64,000 bases of DNA from JBLMXQ01 sp050257855 (GTDB lineage Bacteria; Acidobacteriota; Vicinamibacteria; Vicinamibacterales; CAVVIG01). The first letter of the stretch is position 1, and each line of letters opens with the position of its first letter. A program made the translations under genes and the position numbers. Below, piece after piece: positions 15,188-24,169 of the stretch. The stretch spans positions 1 through 64,000 of the forward strand of contig JBLMXQ010000061.1 of NCBI GenBank assembly GCA_050257855.1, given 5' to 3'. The notes under the pieces are model-generated. The model had not been told where the DNA came from and made no database searches. It was given only the letters and a program-made list of their open reading frames with translations.

Positions 15188-17872
15188 ATGCGGGCGCCGC
15201 GACGAATTCGAGCTGCGGCTGCGGCGCTCGTCGTGTTGATTGCGCTGGACGTTCGGCCGGCCGCGCAGGATCGGCCCGCTGACGACCCGCAGTTCACGGC
15301 GCTGCTGGCCACCGCCAAGAAGGCGTACGACGACCGCAGGCTGGACGCCGCCGCCGCGGGTTATCAGGCGCTGCTCGACCTCGCCCGCGAGCGGCACGAC
15401 GAGCTCTGGGAAAGCCGCGCGACGCTCGGACTCGGCTCGGTCGACTACTGGAAGGCCGATTACGTCCGCGCCCGTTCGCGCCTCCTCGAAGCGTTGACGA
15501 CGTTCGACCGTCTCGGCGCGGCCGTCGAGATCGGTCGCGCGAACCTGCTCCTCGGCAACGTCGCCGCGGCCTCCGGCGACCTGCGGGAAGCAGCGGCCCG
15601 CTACACACTGGCCATTCCGGCGTTCGAGGCAGCCGGCGACGTCAGGGGGAAGGTCACTGCCACGATCAACCGGCTGCGCTTCTCGAATTCGGATCTCGAC
15701 GCGCAGCAGCTCGAGGCGCCATTCCGCGCGGTCGAGAAGGATGCGCGTGCGCTGGGCGATCGGGCGCTCGAAGCCAGTGTGCTGCACTCGTGGAGCGATC
15801 ATCTGTTTACGCGCGGAGACTACGAGGCGGCCATCGAGAAGCTGGACGTCGCGGTCGGCCTGCTGGCCGGGGGTGCGGACGAGGACGAGCTCGGCACCAT
15901 CTACAACAGCCTCGGCAGGCTGTATCGTGTTCACGGGCAGGTCGCGGTCGCGCTTCGGTATCAGCTCAAGGCGCTCGCGATTCACGAAAAGCTGAACTCC
16001 CCGCGTAACCTCATCCAGAGCCTGAACGCCGTCGCGGCCACATATCAATTTCTGGGCGACGCCGCGCACGCCAGCGTCTACTTCGAGCGGGCGCTGGCGC
16101 TCGCCGAACGGAGCGCAGCGCCCGGCATCGTGAGCTTCCTCCGCGCGAGCTACGGAGATTTCCTCGTCGTCAACGGGAACACGGCGCGAGGGCGCGAGAT
16201 GCTCGCGCAGTCGCTCGCCGCCGCGTCGCCCTACCAGCAGACGCTTCGCTACGCGCAGCTGGCCTACGCGGACCTCAAACTGGGACGGCCGCGCGACGCG
16301 CTGGCAGAAGCGCAACAGGCGATGGACCATTGCGCGGCGACGTCGCGCGTGGACTGTGCGAACGCGCAACTGACGCGCGCATCAGCGGAGCTGGCCCTGG
16401 ACGACGACGCGGCGGCTCTGTCCGATCAGCAGGCCGTCCTGCGGGTGATCGAAGAGATGCACCGGAACCTCGCCGCCTCCGACTTTCTCAAACAGGGCTT
16501 CGAGCAACTGTGGACGCCGACGTATTCGCTCGCCATCGATCTCCTGACCCGCAGCGGCCAGACGCGGGCCGCCCTCGAAACGGCGGAACTCGGCCGCTCC
16601 CGGGCGCTGCTCGACCTGCTGGCCTCGCGCGCCGAGCGTCCGGCAGCCCGGCCGCTTCCGCTCGTCCTGCGAGGTCAGGCCGGCGGGCTGCCGAGCACCG
16701 CCGCGGCAAGCAGCGCCACCGCGGACGACCTGGCGGCCACGGCGGCGCGCCTGCACTCCACGCTGCTCGTGTACTGGGTCGGGGAGAACAAGATCTATGC
16801 GTGGACGGTCGCGCCCGACGGCAGGCTCGACGCCGCCGTGACGCCCATGTCGCGGGTCATGCTCGACACCCTGATCCGTTCGACGTCCGCGTTCGCGCCG
16901 GCGGCGCCGTCTGCCGCCGTCACCCCGACCCGGGGCGGACAGAGCATCCCGCTCGTGATGAAACCCAGCGCTGCCTGGACCGAGTTGTACGACCTGCTGA
17001 TCCAGCCGATTGCCAGGTCGCTGCCGGCAGCGCGCGGGTCGCGCCTGACGGTGATTCCGCACGGCCCTCTGATCGACGTGCCCTTCGCCGCCCTGCGCGA
17101 CCATCGCGGCCGGTACCTGATCGAGCGCTACGCGATCCACGAGCTTCCGGCCGGGGCCATGCTCGATTACATTGCGTTGCACCGGCACCCTCGGGCCCGG
17201 TCCGGCACGGCGCTGCTCGTCGCAGATCCAGCGCGGCCGGCGAGCCCGCTCGGTGAACCAGCCTTGCCCAGGCTGCCGGGAGCCGATGCGGAAGTGCGCG
17301 CGATCGCCGCGCTCCTCCCGCCGGCGCGCACGACGGTTCTGTCCGGCGAAGCCGCCACCGAGCCGCGCGTGCTCAAGGCGGTGGCGCACCGGACGTTGCT
17401 TCACTTCGCGACGCACGGCATCGTGAGCGACACGAATCCGCTGTCGTCCTTTCTCGCCCTTGGGCGTCCCGACGACAATTCCCTGACCGGCCGGCTGACC
17501 GTGCAGGAGATCTACGGCCTCAGCCTCGACGCGGACCTCGTGGTCCTGAGCGCGTGCCGGTCTGGCGCGGGGGACACGAGCGGCGACGGCATCGCCGCCA
17601 TGGCGCGCGCGTTCTTCTATGCCGGCGCCTCGTCGCTCGTCGTCAGCCTGTGGGACGTGGCCGACGAGCCGACCAATCGTCTGCTGCCGGCCTTCTACCG
17701 AGCGTGGCTGGGCGGCGCCGACAAGGCGGCCGCGCTCCGGACCGCCCAGCTCCACCTCCTGGCCGAGCTGCGCGCGGGCCGCGTCCGCGTCCACACCCGC
17801 ATCGGCGACGTCGTCCTCCCCGAGGACCCGACCTTCTGGGCCGGCTTCGTCCTCCTGGGTGAACCCAACTGA
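15188..17872 (+). CDS. Secreted TPR-CHAT protease-like protein
   Basis: This 894-residue protein lies 3 bases after the membrane TPR gene. A signal peptide (about 1-28, RPAAQD at the end) precedes about 400 residues of tetratricopeptide repeats. From about 560 a CHAT domain runs to the C terminus. The caspase-type catalytic dyad is intact: His743 in LHFATHG and Cys790 in VVLSACRSG, followed by MARAFFYAGASSLVVSLWDV. CHAT domains are clan CD cysteine peptidases. The substrate is unknown. The operon suggests an envelope signal relayed to, or from, the ECF sigma factor. Confidence 0.85.
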   Translation: MRAPRRIRAAAAALVVLIALDVRPAAQDRPADDPQFTALLATAKKAYDDRRLDAAAAGYQALLDLARERHDELWESRATLGLGSVDYWKADYVRARSRLLEALTTFDRLGAAVEIGRANLLLGNVAAASGDLREAAARYTLAIPAFEAAGDVRGKVTATINRLRFSNSDLDAQQLEAPFRAVEKDARALGDRALEASVLHSWSDHLFTRGDYEAAIEKLDVAVGLLAGGADEDELGTIYNSLGRLYRVHGQVAVALRYQLKALAIHEKLNSPRNLIQSLNAVAATYQFLGDAAHASVYFERALALAERSAAPGIVSFLRASYGDFLVVNGNTARGREMLAQSLAAASPYQQTLRYAQLAYADLKLGRPRDALAEAQQAMDHCAATSRVDCANAQLTRASAELALDDDAAALSDQQAVLRVIEEMHRNLAASDFLKQGFEQLWTPTYSLAIDLLTRSGQTRAALETAELGRSRALLDLLASRAERPAARPLPLVLRGQAGGLPSTAAASSATADDLAATAARLHSTLLVYWVGENKIYAWTVAPDGRLDAAVTPMSRVMLDTLIRSTSAFAPAAPSAAVTPTRGGQSIPLVMKPSAAWTELYDLLIQPIARSLPAARGSRLTVIPHGPLIDVPFAALRDHRGRYLIERYAIHELPAGAMLDYIALHRHPRARSGTALLVADPARPASPLGEPALPRLPGADAEVRAIAALLPPARTTVLSGEAATEPRVLKAVAHRTLLHFATHGIVSDTNPLSSFLALGRPDDNSLTGRLTVQEIYGLSLDADLVVLSACRSGAGDTSGDGIAAMARAFFYAGASSLVVSLWDVADEPTNRLLPAFYRAWLGGADKAAALRTAQLHLLAELRAGRVRVHTRIGDVVLPEDPTFWAGFVLLGEPN

Positions 17873-18130
17873 CATCGGCTCGCGCGCCTCTCGACCGGCG
17901 TGCCCCGCACTCCGTCGCTGGACCCTTCGCTCGGGAAGATCTGGCTCCTGACCATCGGGGAGCAGAACTGGCGTCCGTCCGCTGGCGAGCACGTCGCGGA
18001 CATCGGGTCGGGCCGCTGCCGTCGGCGCCGGATGCGTCGTGGAAGCCCAAGGGGCTGTGCAAGGGACGGTGACGCAGGCGCTCGTGCGCGCGGGGCGGTA
18101 TCCGTGGGATAGTTGGTCAGGAGAGGTTGA

Positions 18131-18421
18131 ATGCCTCAGAAGAAACGCGACGCGCACCTGTACCAGCTCGCCCGCCACGGAGCCGAATCGCGCCTGCGCG
18201 ATCTGGCGCACGAGGCGCGGCTGCTCCTCGACATGTTCCCGGACCTCGGCGACTCGTTCGACCCCGACGAACTGCCCGTGACCTTCCTGATCGCCCGCGG
18301 CGCGCAGAAGGCCTCGGGGACACCGCCGAAGGGCCGGAACTGGACGCCCGCGCAGCGCAAGGCGGCAGCCAGACGGATGAAGGCGTTCTGGGCGAAGCGC
18401 AAGGCGTCCGGCAAGAGCTGA
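18131..18421 (+). CDS. Small hypothetical protein
   Basis: This is a 96-residue, charged, mostly helical protein with AGGAGAGG upstream of its ATG. The N-terminal half reads as paired helices (LYQLARHGAESRLRDLAHEARLL). The C terminus is lysine/arginine-rich (TPAQRKAAARRMKAFWAKRK), suggesting nucleic acid contact. The tail resembles those of small bacterial proteins of unknown function. The 258 bases before it hold no gene that I can support. Confidence 0.6.
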   Translation: MPQKKRDAHLYQLARHGAESRLRDLAHEARLLLDMFPDLGDSFDPDELPVTFLIARGAQKASGTPPKGRNWTPAQRKAAARRMKAFWAKRKASGKS

Positions 18422-18466
18422 ATCCGCCTGCGCACCGTCAAAAGACGAGAACGAAAGGAGGCTCAC

Positions 18467-18868
18467 GTGCCGAACCGCGCAGTCCCCGCTCTCGTGCTGA
18501 TCGGATCGCTGCTGGCGCCCGCAATTCCGGCCCTCGCGCAGGACTGTCTCCATGGTCCGAACGAAAGAGCTGCGGATCGCAGCCGGCGCAAGGACGCCGT
18601 GCAGATGGCCGCGGCCATCAACGCCGCCGAGGCCCGCATCATCGGGCCCAAGACGCCGGCGTACAAACCGCTGGACAAGCTGCTCAACGTCCCGCCTGCG
18701 CCGCGCGGGTTCGAGCTGCGCTTCTATCTCGACGAGTCGGGCCAGTCGTATCTCTTCTCGATTCGCGACACGCTCGACGCGTGCCGCTACACGGTCTTCT
18801 CGGACCAGGACGGCCGCGTGTACGCCGCCTCGCCCCTGCGCGGACCGTTCATCCTCCCGACGCGTTAG
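18467..18868 (+). CDS. Secreted hypothetical protein
   Basis: This 133-residue protein has a GTG start 5 bases after AAAGGAGG. A signal peptide (1-24, ending ALAQ) is followed by a helix (RRKDAVQMAAAINAAEARI) and a compact alpha/beta region (RGFELRFYLDESGQSYLFSIRDTLDACRYTVF). Two cysteines remain after cleavage (in QDCLHG and DACRY) and could form a disulfide in the periplasm. No known family is recognised. It lies 45 bases downstream of the small basic protein gene. Confidence 0.6.
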   Translation: MPNRAVPALVLIGSLLAPAIPALAQDCLHGPNERAADRSRRKDAVQMAAAINAAEARIIGPKTPAYKPLDKLLNVPPAPRGFELRFYLDESGQSYLFSIRDTLDACRYTVFSDQDGRVYAASPLRGPFILPTR

Positions 18869-18958
18869 CCGGGGCGCCGGGATTCTTGCGGCGTCACCCG
18901 CGGCAGCGCCAGCGGCGCGCAGGCTCGACCATGGTACGCTCACGTCGGAGGAGGTTGC

Positions 18959-19837
18959 GTGAGCGACTACGCGGTGTCAGTGCTGCTGGGGATCGTGGAA
19001 GGCGTGACGGAATTCCTGCCGGTCAGCTCGACGGCCCACCTGCGAATCGTGGAGGCGCTGCTGCACATCAGTCTGACGAGCGGCTACTGGAAGATGTACA
19101 CGATCGTCATCCAGCTGGGCGCGATCCTGTCGCTGTTCGTGTACTTCGGGGCGCGCATGGCGAGCTTCCTCTCGACGTACCCGGCCGGCGAGAGCGGCGA
19201 TCGCGGATGGCTCACGCATCCGCTCGGCCTGACGGCCGTCGCGTTCGTCGTCACGGCGGTTCCGGCCTATCTGCTGACCAAGACCATCGGCAAGAACCTC
19301 GAGAGCCTGACGATCATGGGGCTCTCCCTCGTCGTCGGCGGCGTCGTGATGTGGGTGGTGGACGCGGTCCAGGCGCGCGCGGAGCGGCTCGGTCCGGGCG
19401 CCCCGCGCACGCGGATCAGGACCTGGCGCATGGAGGACATGTCGCTGCCACAGGCGCTCTGGATCGGAGCGTGCCAGGTGCTCTCCGCGGTCTTCATCGG
19501 CACCTCGCGCTCCATGGCGACGATCACGGCCGGGCAAGTGGCCGGGATGTCGCGGGCTTCCGCCCTCGAGTTCTCCTTCTTTCTGTCGATTCCGACGATG
19601 GTGGCGGCGACGGGGTACGACCTGCTGAAGTCGCTGTCCGGCCGTCAGGAAAACCCGATCGGCGTCGCGCAGATCGACGCGCACGGCTGGATCGTCCTCG
19701 CCATCGGCTTCGTCGTCTCGTTCGTCGTGGCCTACGCCTCGGTGGCGTGGTTCATGGCGTGGGTGCGCCGCCGCGGCTTCGTGCCGTTCGCGGTCTACCG
19801 CATCGCGGCCGGCGCACTCGTCCTCGGGCTCAGGTAA
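18959..19837 (+). CDS. uppP: Undecaprenyl-diphosphatase UppP (BacA family)
   Basis: This 292-residue integral membrane enzyme hydrolyses undecaprenyl diphosphate to the monophosphate, recycling the carrier for peptidoglycan and other wall polymers; extra copies can give bacitracin tolerance. The first motif, EGVTEFLPVSSTAH, is at 14-27 with E14 and E18. The second reads GTSRSMAT, close to the usual PGTSRSG but without the Pro and the final Gly. A GTG start follows GGAGG. About eight membrane segments are visible. Confidence 0.92.
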   Translation: MSDYAVSVLLGIVEGVTEFLPVSSTAHLRIVEALLHISLTSGYWKMYTIVIQLGAILSLFVYFGARMASFLSTYPAGESGDRGWLTHPLGLTAVAFVVTAVPAYLLTKTIGKNLESLTIMGLSLVVGGVVMWVVDAVQARAERLGPGAPRTRIRTWRMEDMSLPQALWIGACQVLSAVFIGTSRSMATITAGQVAGMSRASALEFSFFLSIPTMVAATGYDLLKSLSGRQENPIGVAQIDAHGWIVLAIGFVVSFVVAYASVAWFMAWVRRRGFVPFAVYRIAAGALVLGLR

Positions 19838-19874
19838 CGGGGGTCACAGGGTTCACAGGGTTCACGGGGTTCGC
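19838..19874 (+). repeat. 10-bp intergenic tandem repeat (GGTTCACAGG type)
   Basis: About three copies of a 10-base unit GGTTCACAGG with small changes lie directly after uppP. They run into the 3' end of the convergent TerB-like gene, whose stop codon is inside the repeat. A related block (about 20409-20428) flanks the other side of that gene. Confidence 0.6.
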
Positions 19875-20386
19875 TTGAAGACCGATCGCTTGTCGGAGTA
19901 CGCGAGCCGCGCGTTCACATAGTCGGCGTGCTCCAACCCGAGCTCGCTGGCGATCTGCGAGATCTGGCTCTCTTCCTCGCCGGTGATCTCCTCGTCGGCC
20001 GCGGCGACGGCGAACAGACAGGCGAGCAGCTGGCGCCGCTCGTCATCGCTCGCGATCTCGCGGAACTCGCGCGTGACCAGGAAGTTCTCGGTTCCGCCGA
20101 ACAGCCGGTTCTGCCGCTTGGCGATCTCGACGACCAGGAGCGCCTGATCCTCTGCCAGCTGACCGGCCTGGCGCACCAGCTCCACCATCCGCGTCGTCTC
20201 CTCCTCGCTGATGTCCAGGTCGGCGTTCGCGACGCGGCTGAGCACGTAGGCGAACGCCGCGAGGTACCGGGCGCGCGACGGCTCGAGGCGGTCGAGCTCC
20301 GCCATGATGCGCCGGACGGTGTCGGTGTCGCCGTGCGGCGCGGAGGCGGGCGAGCCGGCCCCGCGCAGCCAATCCAGAATCGACAT
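19862..20386 (-). CDS. TerB-like protein
   Basis: This 174-residue cytoplasmic all-helical protein resembles the TerB/DjlA-N fold. Acidic metal-site-like patches occur in a duplicated layout: ANADLDISEEETTRMVELV in the first half and AAADEEITGEEESQISQIASELGL in the second. Homologues are called tellurite-resistance TerB proteins, but free-standing ones outside ter operons have no proven role. No other ter gene is nearby. The last residues (KRTP) and the stop lie in a short repeat, so the C-terminal end may vary between strains. Confidence 0.75.
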   Translation of the reverse strand: MSILDWLRGAGSPASAPHGDTDTVRRIMAELDRLEPSRARYLAAFAYVLSRVANADLDISEEETTRMVELVRQAGQLAEDQALLVVEIAKRQNRLFGGTENFLVTREFREIASDDERRQLLACLFAVAAADEEITGEEESQISQIASELGLEHADYVNARLAYSDKRSVFKRTP

Positions 20387-20694
20387 GCCCTCAAGCGTAA
20401 CTCACGAGGTTCACGGCGTTCACGGGTTCCTCCGGGACCGGGCGATGATCCGGATTCGAGCAAAGCGCGTTCCGAGCCACGTCGGTCGAGTCGTGCGAGA
20501 CGGCAGGCGTCGTCCATCGTCCTCCTGCCACGACAGGGTGTGCGCTGCGGGGGACGGGAGCGGCAGAGAGGAGGTTGAGTCGAAGAAAGCGACAACGCGT
20601 GAGCGTAGAAGCGGTTACGGTTGAACGGACCAGTTCCGACGCATGGCACTTCCGTTGCTCCACCATGAGGTGCCGGCCTGCAAAGGAACCTCAC
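20387..20694. other. Divergent intergenic region with short repeat
   Basis: This region separates the TerB-like gene from the PEGA gene. It starts with a repeat related to the one at 19838 (GAGGTTCACGGCGTTCACGG, about 20408-20427). The rest codes for nothing I can support; the frames are short and arginine-rich. AAAGGA at about 20682-20687 serves the PEGA gene. Confidence 0.5.
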
Positions 20695-21588
20695 GTGCGT
20701 CGGAACCGATCGCTTCCGCTCCTGTTCACTGTCTGCCTCACCGCCGCGGCCACGCTCTGGCCGGTGCCGTCCCGCGCTGCGGGACACGTGCACGGCGTTC
20801 GCGGTTCCCTCGTCGTGGTTGGCGGCTACGCCTACGATCCGTTCTGGGGTCCTGGTTTCTGGGGCGTCGGTCCCTGGTATCCGTACCCGTACGGCTATCC
20901 TTACGGCTACTATCCGTTCCCGTACGATCGCAGTGCGGACGTTCGCGTCCTGGCTACGCCGAAGGACGCCAAGGTGTACGTCGACGGCTACTACGCCGGC
21001 ATCGTCGACGACTTCGACGGCATCTTCCAACACCTGTCCATCGCGCCCGGCGGCCACGAGCTCACGCTCTACCGCGAGGGCTACCGGACGGTCACGCGGA
21101 AGGTCTACCTCGAGCCCAACGCGACGTTGAAGCTGCGCGAGCACATGGAACGACTGCCCGCGGGCGAAGTGAGCGCGGCGCCTCCGGCGCCGACGGCCCT
21201 GCCGCCCGCCACGCCGCGTCGCGGTCCGTACGGGCCGCGCGGACCGCGCGTCCGGCCGGTCCCACCCGAGCCGCCGCAGGCGCCCGAACCGCCGCAGCCT
21301 CCTGAACCCGGGACACCGGCCGCTCCGCCGCCGCCCGGGATGACAGGACCCGGCGAGCCCTCGAGTTTCGGTGCGCTGTCGATTCGAGTTCAACCGGACG
21401 ACGCCGAAGTGCTGATCGACGGCGAACGATGGGACGGATCGACGGGACGGGCTCGTCTCGTCGTGCAGCTCGCGGAGGGCACCCACCACGTCGAGATCCG
21501 CAGGGACGGTTACCGCACCTACGAAGCCGACGTCGAGGTCGCCCGCGGCGAGACGCGCGAGATCAACGTCAGCCTGTCGAGACAGTGA
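20695..21588 (+). CDS. PEGA-domain surface protein
   Basis: This 297-residue protein uses GTG at 20695, since AAAGGA is 8 bases upstream and a signal peptide follows at once (RRNRSLPLLFTVCLTAAATL). A Gly/Tyr/Pro/Trp-rich segment comes next (about 38-75, PYGYPYGYYPFPYDR). Two PEGA beta domains (about 78-145 and 225-297, with DAKVYVDGYYAG and DAEVLIDGERWDG) flank a proline-rich linker. PEGA modules are usually surface-associated and may bind envelope polymers. The earlier in-frame ATG codons lack ribosome sites. Confidence 0.8.
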   Translation: MRRNRSLPLLFTVCLTAAATLWPVPSRAAGHVHGVRGSLVVVGGYAYDPFWGPGFWGVGPWYPYPYGYPYGYYPFPYDRSADVRVLATPKDAKVYVDGYYAGIVDDFDGIFQHLSIAPGGHELTLYREGYRTVTRKVYLEPNATLKLREHMERLPAGEVSAAPPAPTALPPATPRRGPYGPRGPRVRPVPPEPPQAPEPPQPPEPGTPAAPPPPGMTGPGEPSSFGALSIRVQPDDAEVLIDGERWDGSTGRARLVVQLAEGTHHVEIRRDGYRTYEADVEVARGETREINVSLSRQ

Positions 21589-21597
21589 AGGGGGACC

Positions 21598-21700
21598 TGG
21601 TGAAGTAGTGAAGGGGTGAAGGGCCGAACTGGTGATGTGCTGAACTGGTGAAGTGCTGATGTGGTGATGTGTCGATGGGACAGGTGATGGAAGAACGGTA
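21598..21700 (+). repeat. Degenerate GGTGATG/GTGAAGT repeat
   Basis: About 100 bases of imperfect repetition of units such as GAACTGGTGATGTGCTGAACTGGTG fill the gap between the PEGA gene and the prolyl isomerase gene. Composition is clearly lower in GC than the flanking genes. It contains no gene or hairpin that I can support. Confidence 0.55.
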
Positions 21701-21763
21701 ACAGGCAATGTGGTAGAGTGACGGATCGTCCGCGGCGTTACTCCACTTCCACTTGCCACATCC

Positions 21764-22813
21764 ATGAAGAAGCCTGTCGTCTTCCTGCTGCTTGCTCTCC
21801 CCTTGTTGGCCTGTCGCAGGCAGCCGTCGCCGGCCGCCAACGCAGTGCCTGCGACGACACCGGCTGCCGCGGCCTCGCCTGCGTCCGACACGCCGCAGGC
21901 CGCTGCCGCGGTCAAGCCGGTGCCGGCTCAGCTCCCCGAGGTCGTCGCGACCGTCAACGGCGAGAAGATCGAGCGCTGGGAGCTCGAGAGCGCGCTGCAC
22001 CAGATCGAGGCGCGCGCCGGACAGCCGATTCCGCCCGATCGCCGCGACCAGATCGTGCGCAACGTGCTCGATCAGGTCGTGACCTTCCACGTGCTGGCGG
22101 AAGAGTCGCGCGCGCGGAAGCTGGAAGTCTCCGACGCCGACGTGAACGCCCGGATGACGCAGATCCGGAGCGGATTTCCGACGGAGGACGCATTCAAGCA
22201 GGCGCTCGCGGCCCAGAACGTGACCGTCGAGCAGCTCGAGCGTCAGACGCGGATGAGCCTCGCCGTGCAGAAAGTCGTCGACGCGGAGGTGACGTCGAAG
22301 GTCAGCGTCGACGACCAGGCGGTCGGCGCGTTCTATCAGCAGAACCTCGACCGCTTCAAGCAGGGCGAGACGGTCCACGCCAGCCACATCCTCGTCACCG
22401 TCGCGCCGAACGCGTTGCCCGCGGACAAGGCCAAGGCGCGGGCCAAGGCGGAGACGCTCCTCAGGAAGATCCGGGGCGGCGCCGATTTCGCCGCCGTCGC
22501 CCGGGCCGAGTCACAGGATCCTGGCAGCGCGAAGAACGGCGGCGACCTCGGGTTCTTCGCGAAAGGACAGATGGACCCGGCGTTCGAGGCGGCCGCGTTC
22601 GCGCTGAAACCCGGAGCGACCAGCGGAGTCGTCGAGTCGCAGTTCGGCTTCCACATCATCAGGATGATCGAGCGCCGGCCGCCGCACACGGCGGCACTCG
22701 CCGAGGTGGCCCCGCGTATCAAGGAGTTCCTCGCCGCGCAGCAGCGCGAGGCGAAGCTCGACGCCTTCGTCGCCGAGGCGAAGAAGAAGGTCTCGATCAA
22801 GATTCTGGTGTGA
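21764..22813 (+). CDS. Lipoprotein peptidyl-prolyl isomerase, SurA/PpiC type
   Basis: This 349-residue periplasmic folding factor has a lipobox LLAC (Cys 17) that predicts anchoring. An Ala/Pro-rich linker is followed by a SurA-N-like helical domain (about 62-200, VATVNGEKIERWELESAL). The parvulin rotamase domain (about 205-300) has VHASHILVTV, GADFAAVARAESQDPGSAKNGGDLGFF and FGFHIIRMIERRP. A C-terminal helix swaps back as in SurA. It probably assists folding of outer-membrane or secreted proteins. No outer-membrane assembly gene is adjacent. Confidence 0.9.
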   Translation: MKKPVVFLLLALPLLACRRQPSPAANAVPATTPAAAASPASDTPQAAAAVKPVPAQLPEVVATVNGEKIERWELESALHQIEARAGQPIPPDRRDQIVRNVLDQVVTFHVLAEESRARKLEVSDADVNARMTQIRSGFPTEDAFKQALAAQNVTVEQLERQTRMSLAVQKVVDAEVTSKVSVDDQAVGAFYQQNLDRFKQGETVHASHILVTVAPNALPADKAKARAKAETLLRKIRGGADFAAVARAESQDPGSAKNGGDLGFFAKGQMDPAFEAAAFALKPGATSGVVESQFGFHIIRMIERRPPHTAALAEVAPRIKEFLAAQQREAKLDAFVAEAKKKVSIKILV

Positions 22814-22817
22814 TGCC

Positions 22818-23192
22818 ATGAACGCGACCGCGATCCACCATCGCTGGGCCGATCGGCCCGAAGAAACCCTGACCGCCGCAATTCGGCGGCGCTTCATCTC
22901 CGGCGACCGTGTCACGGTCGCGCAGTTCCACCTGTCGCGGGGCGGCGTCGTCCCGCGGCACGCGCACGAAAACGAGCAGATCAGTCTGGTGATGAGCGGC
23001 CGCCTCCGGTTCGACCTCGACGGCCGATCGGTCGAGGTCGGCGGCGGCGAGGCGCTGCAGATCCCGGGCGGACTCCCGCACGAGGTGGAAGTCCTGGAGG
23101 ACGCGTTCGTGATCGACGTGTTCAGCCCGGTTCGCCAGGACTGGATCGATCGAACCGATACCTACTTCTCGGCCGCCAGTTCCCGCCGGTAG
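22818..23192 (+). CDS. Cupin-domain protein
   Basis: This is a 124-residue single-domain beta barrel. The two cupin motifs are GGVVPRHAHENEQISLVMSG, with HxH and a Glu, and a later GLPHEVEVLEDAFVIDVF with the distal His, together forming a metal site. It starts 4 bases after the isomerase gene and is probably cotranscribed. The enzyme or regulator role is unknown, as small cupins are diverse. Its last 31 bases overlap the 3' end of the opposing cytochrome gene. Confidence 0.8.
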   Translation: MNATAIHHRWADRPEETLTAAIRRRFISGDRVTVAQFHLSRGGVVPRHAHENEQISLVMSGRLRFDLDGRSVEVGGGEALQIPGGLPHEVEVLEDAFVIDVFSPVRQDWIDRTDTYFSAASSRR

Positions 23193-24106
23193 TACACCGC
23201 ATCGGAAGGCAGCCCGCCGACCACGTAGTCCCGGGACTTGTACGGGTACGAAGGGCGCGGCTGCGACGTGATGAACGCCGCAATCAACTGCGCCTCCTCG
23301 TCGCTGAGGCTGCCCGGATCCAGGTACGGCATCGCGTAGCGGACGATTCCGGCGAGCGTGTACAGCCGCGCGGCGCCGGCGCCGTCGTTCCACGACGCGG
23401 GTCCCCAGAGCGGCCCGGCTTTCTTGTCGCCGATCTGCACGCCCTGGCCGTCCTCGCCGTGGCACGAGCTGCACTTCTCGACGAAGAGCGCGCGTCCGCG
23501 CGAGGGGTCGAGCCGCTCGACGGGAATCAGGTGGTCGCGCAGGATGACGTTCTGGCCGCGCCAGGCCGGCGCCTTCCCCACCGCGAAGCCTCGGGACAGC
23601 CACGTCAGATAGGCTGACACGGCGAGCACTTCCGCGTCGGTCGGCTGCGGCAGGGCCCGCGGGTCGGCCGCGCCATTCTCGCTCCGGAGAAAACAGTCGA
23701 CGATGCGATCATCGAGGCTGATGAGATGCGCGGATCGCTTGCTGTATTCGGGGAACATGCCAGCCACGCCGACGAGCGGCAGCGCCTTCTCGCGCTGCCC
23801 GGCGTTCAGGTGGCAGTTGCTGCACGACATGCGGCTGTGCGTCAGGCGCGGCGCTTCGTTCGGGGTGTCGGTGAAGATGCGATAGCCGCGCCGGATCTCG
23901 TCGGCCAGCGGCGATTTCGGCAGGGTCGCGTCCGCGAGCGGATTCTGCGGCACGTCCCACGCCGCCACCATCGTGACGGTTGCCGGGACGAGAGGGCCGG
24001 CGAGCCTGTAGCGGAACGTGGAGTCCGCGCGCACTCCGCTCGCGTCCGAACATGCCGTGACGCCGGCCAGCGCGGCGAGCGCGAGGCCGGCGGCAACACG
24101 GGTCAT
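23162..24106 (-). CDS. Periplasmic diheme cytochrome c lipoprotein
   Basis: This 314-residue protein has a lipobox-like signal (LAALAGVTAC, Cys about 19). Two class I cytochrome c domains carry CSNCH (about residue 95) and CSSCH (about 215). Likely axial methionines lie in VAGMFPEY and VRYAMPYLDPG. The layout, with an N-terminal SoxA-like segment (GYRIFTDTPNEAPRLTHSRMSC) and a terminal domain with a conserved Tyr-Met-Pro loop, fits electron carriers of the thiosulfate dehydrogenase type, but the substrate is not assured. It is the last gene of a heme cluster. Confidence 0.82.
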   Translation of the reverse strand: MTRVAAGLALAALAGVTACSDASGVRADSTFRYRLAGPLVPATVTMVAAWDVPQNPLADATLPKSPLADEIRRGYRIFTDTPNEAPRLTHSRMSCSNCHLNAGQREKALPLVGVAGMFPEYSKRSAHLISLDDRIVDCFLRSENGAADPRALPQPTDAEVLAVSAYLTWLSRGFAVGKAPAWRGQNVILRDHLIPVERLDPSRGRALFVEKCSSCHGEDGQGVQIGDKKAGPLWGPASWNDGAGAARLYTLAGIVRYAMPYLDPGSLSDEEAQLIAAFITSQPRPSYPYKSRDYVVGGLPSDAVYYRRELAAEK

Positions 24107-24169
24107 TCCGACATTCTAGACCGGTTCAGGTCCGCCGTCGTGGCGGCGGAACAGCCCGACGGGAGGATG

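Noticed and set aside
16382..18943. 853-codon minus-strand frame opposite the CHAT gene
   Set aside because: It lacks any recognisable domain and opposes a gene with an intact catalytic dyad.
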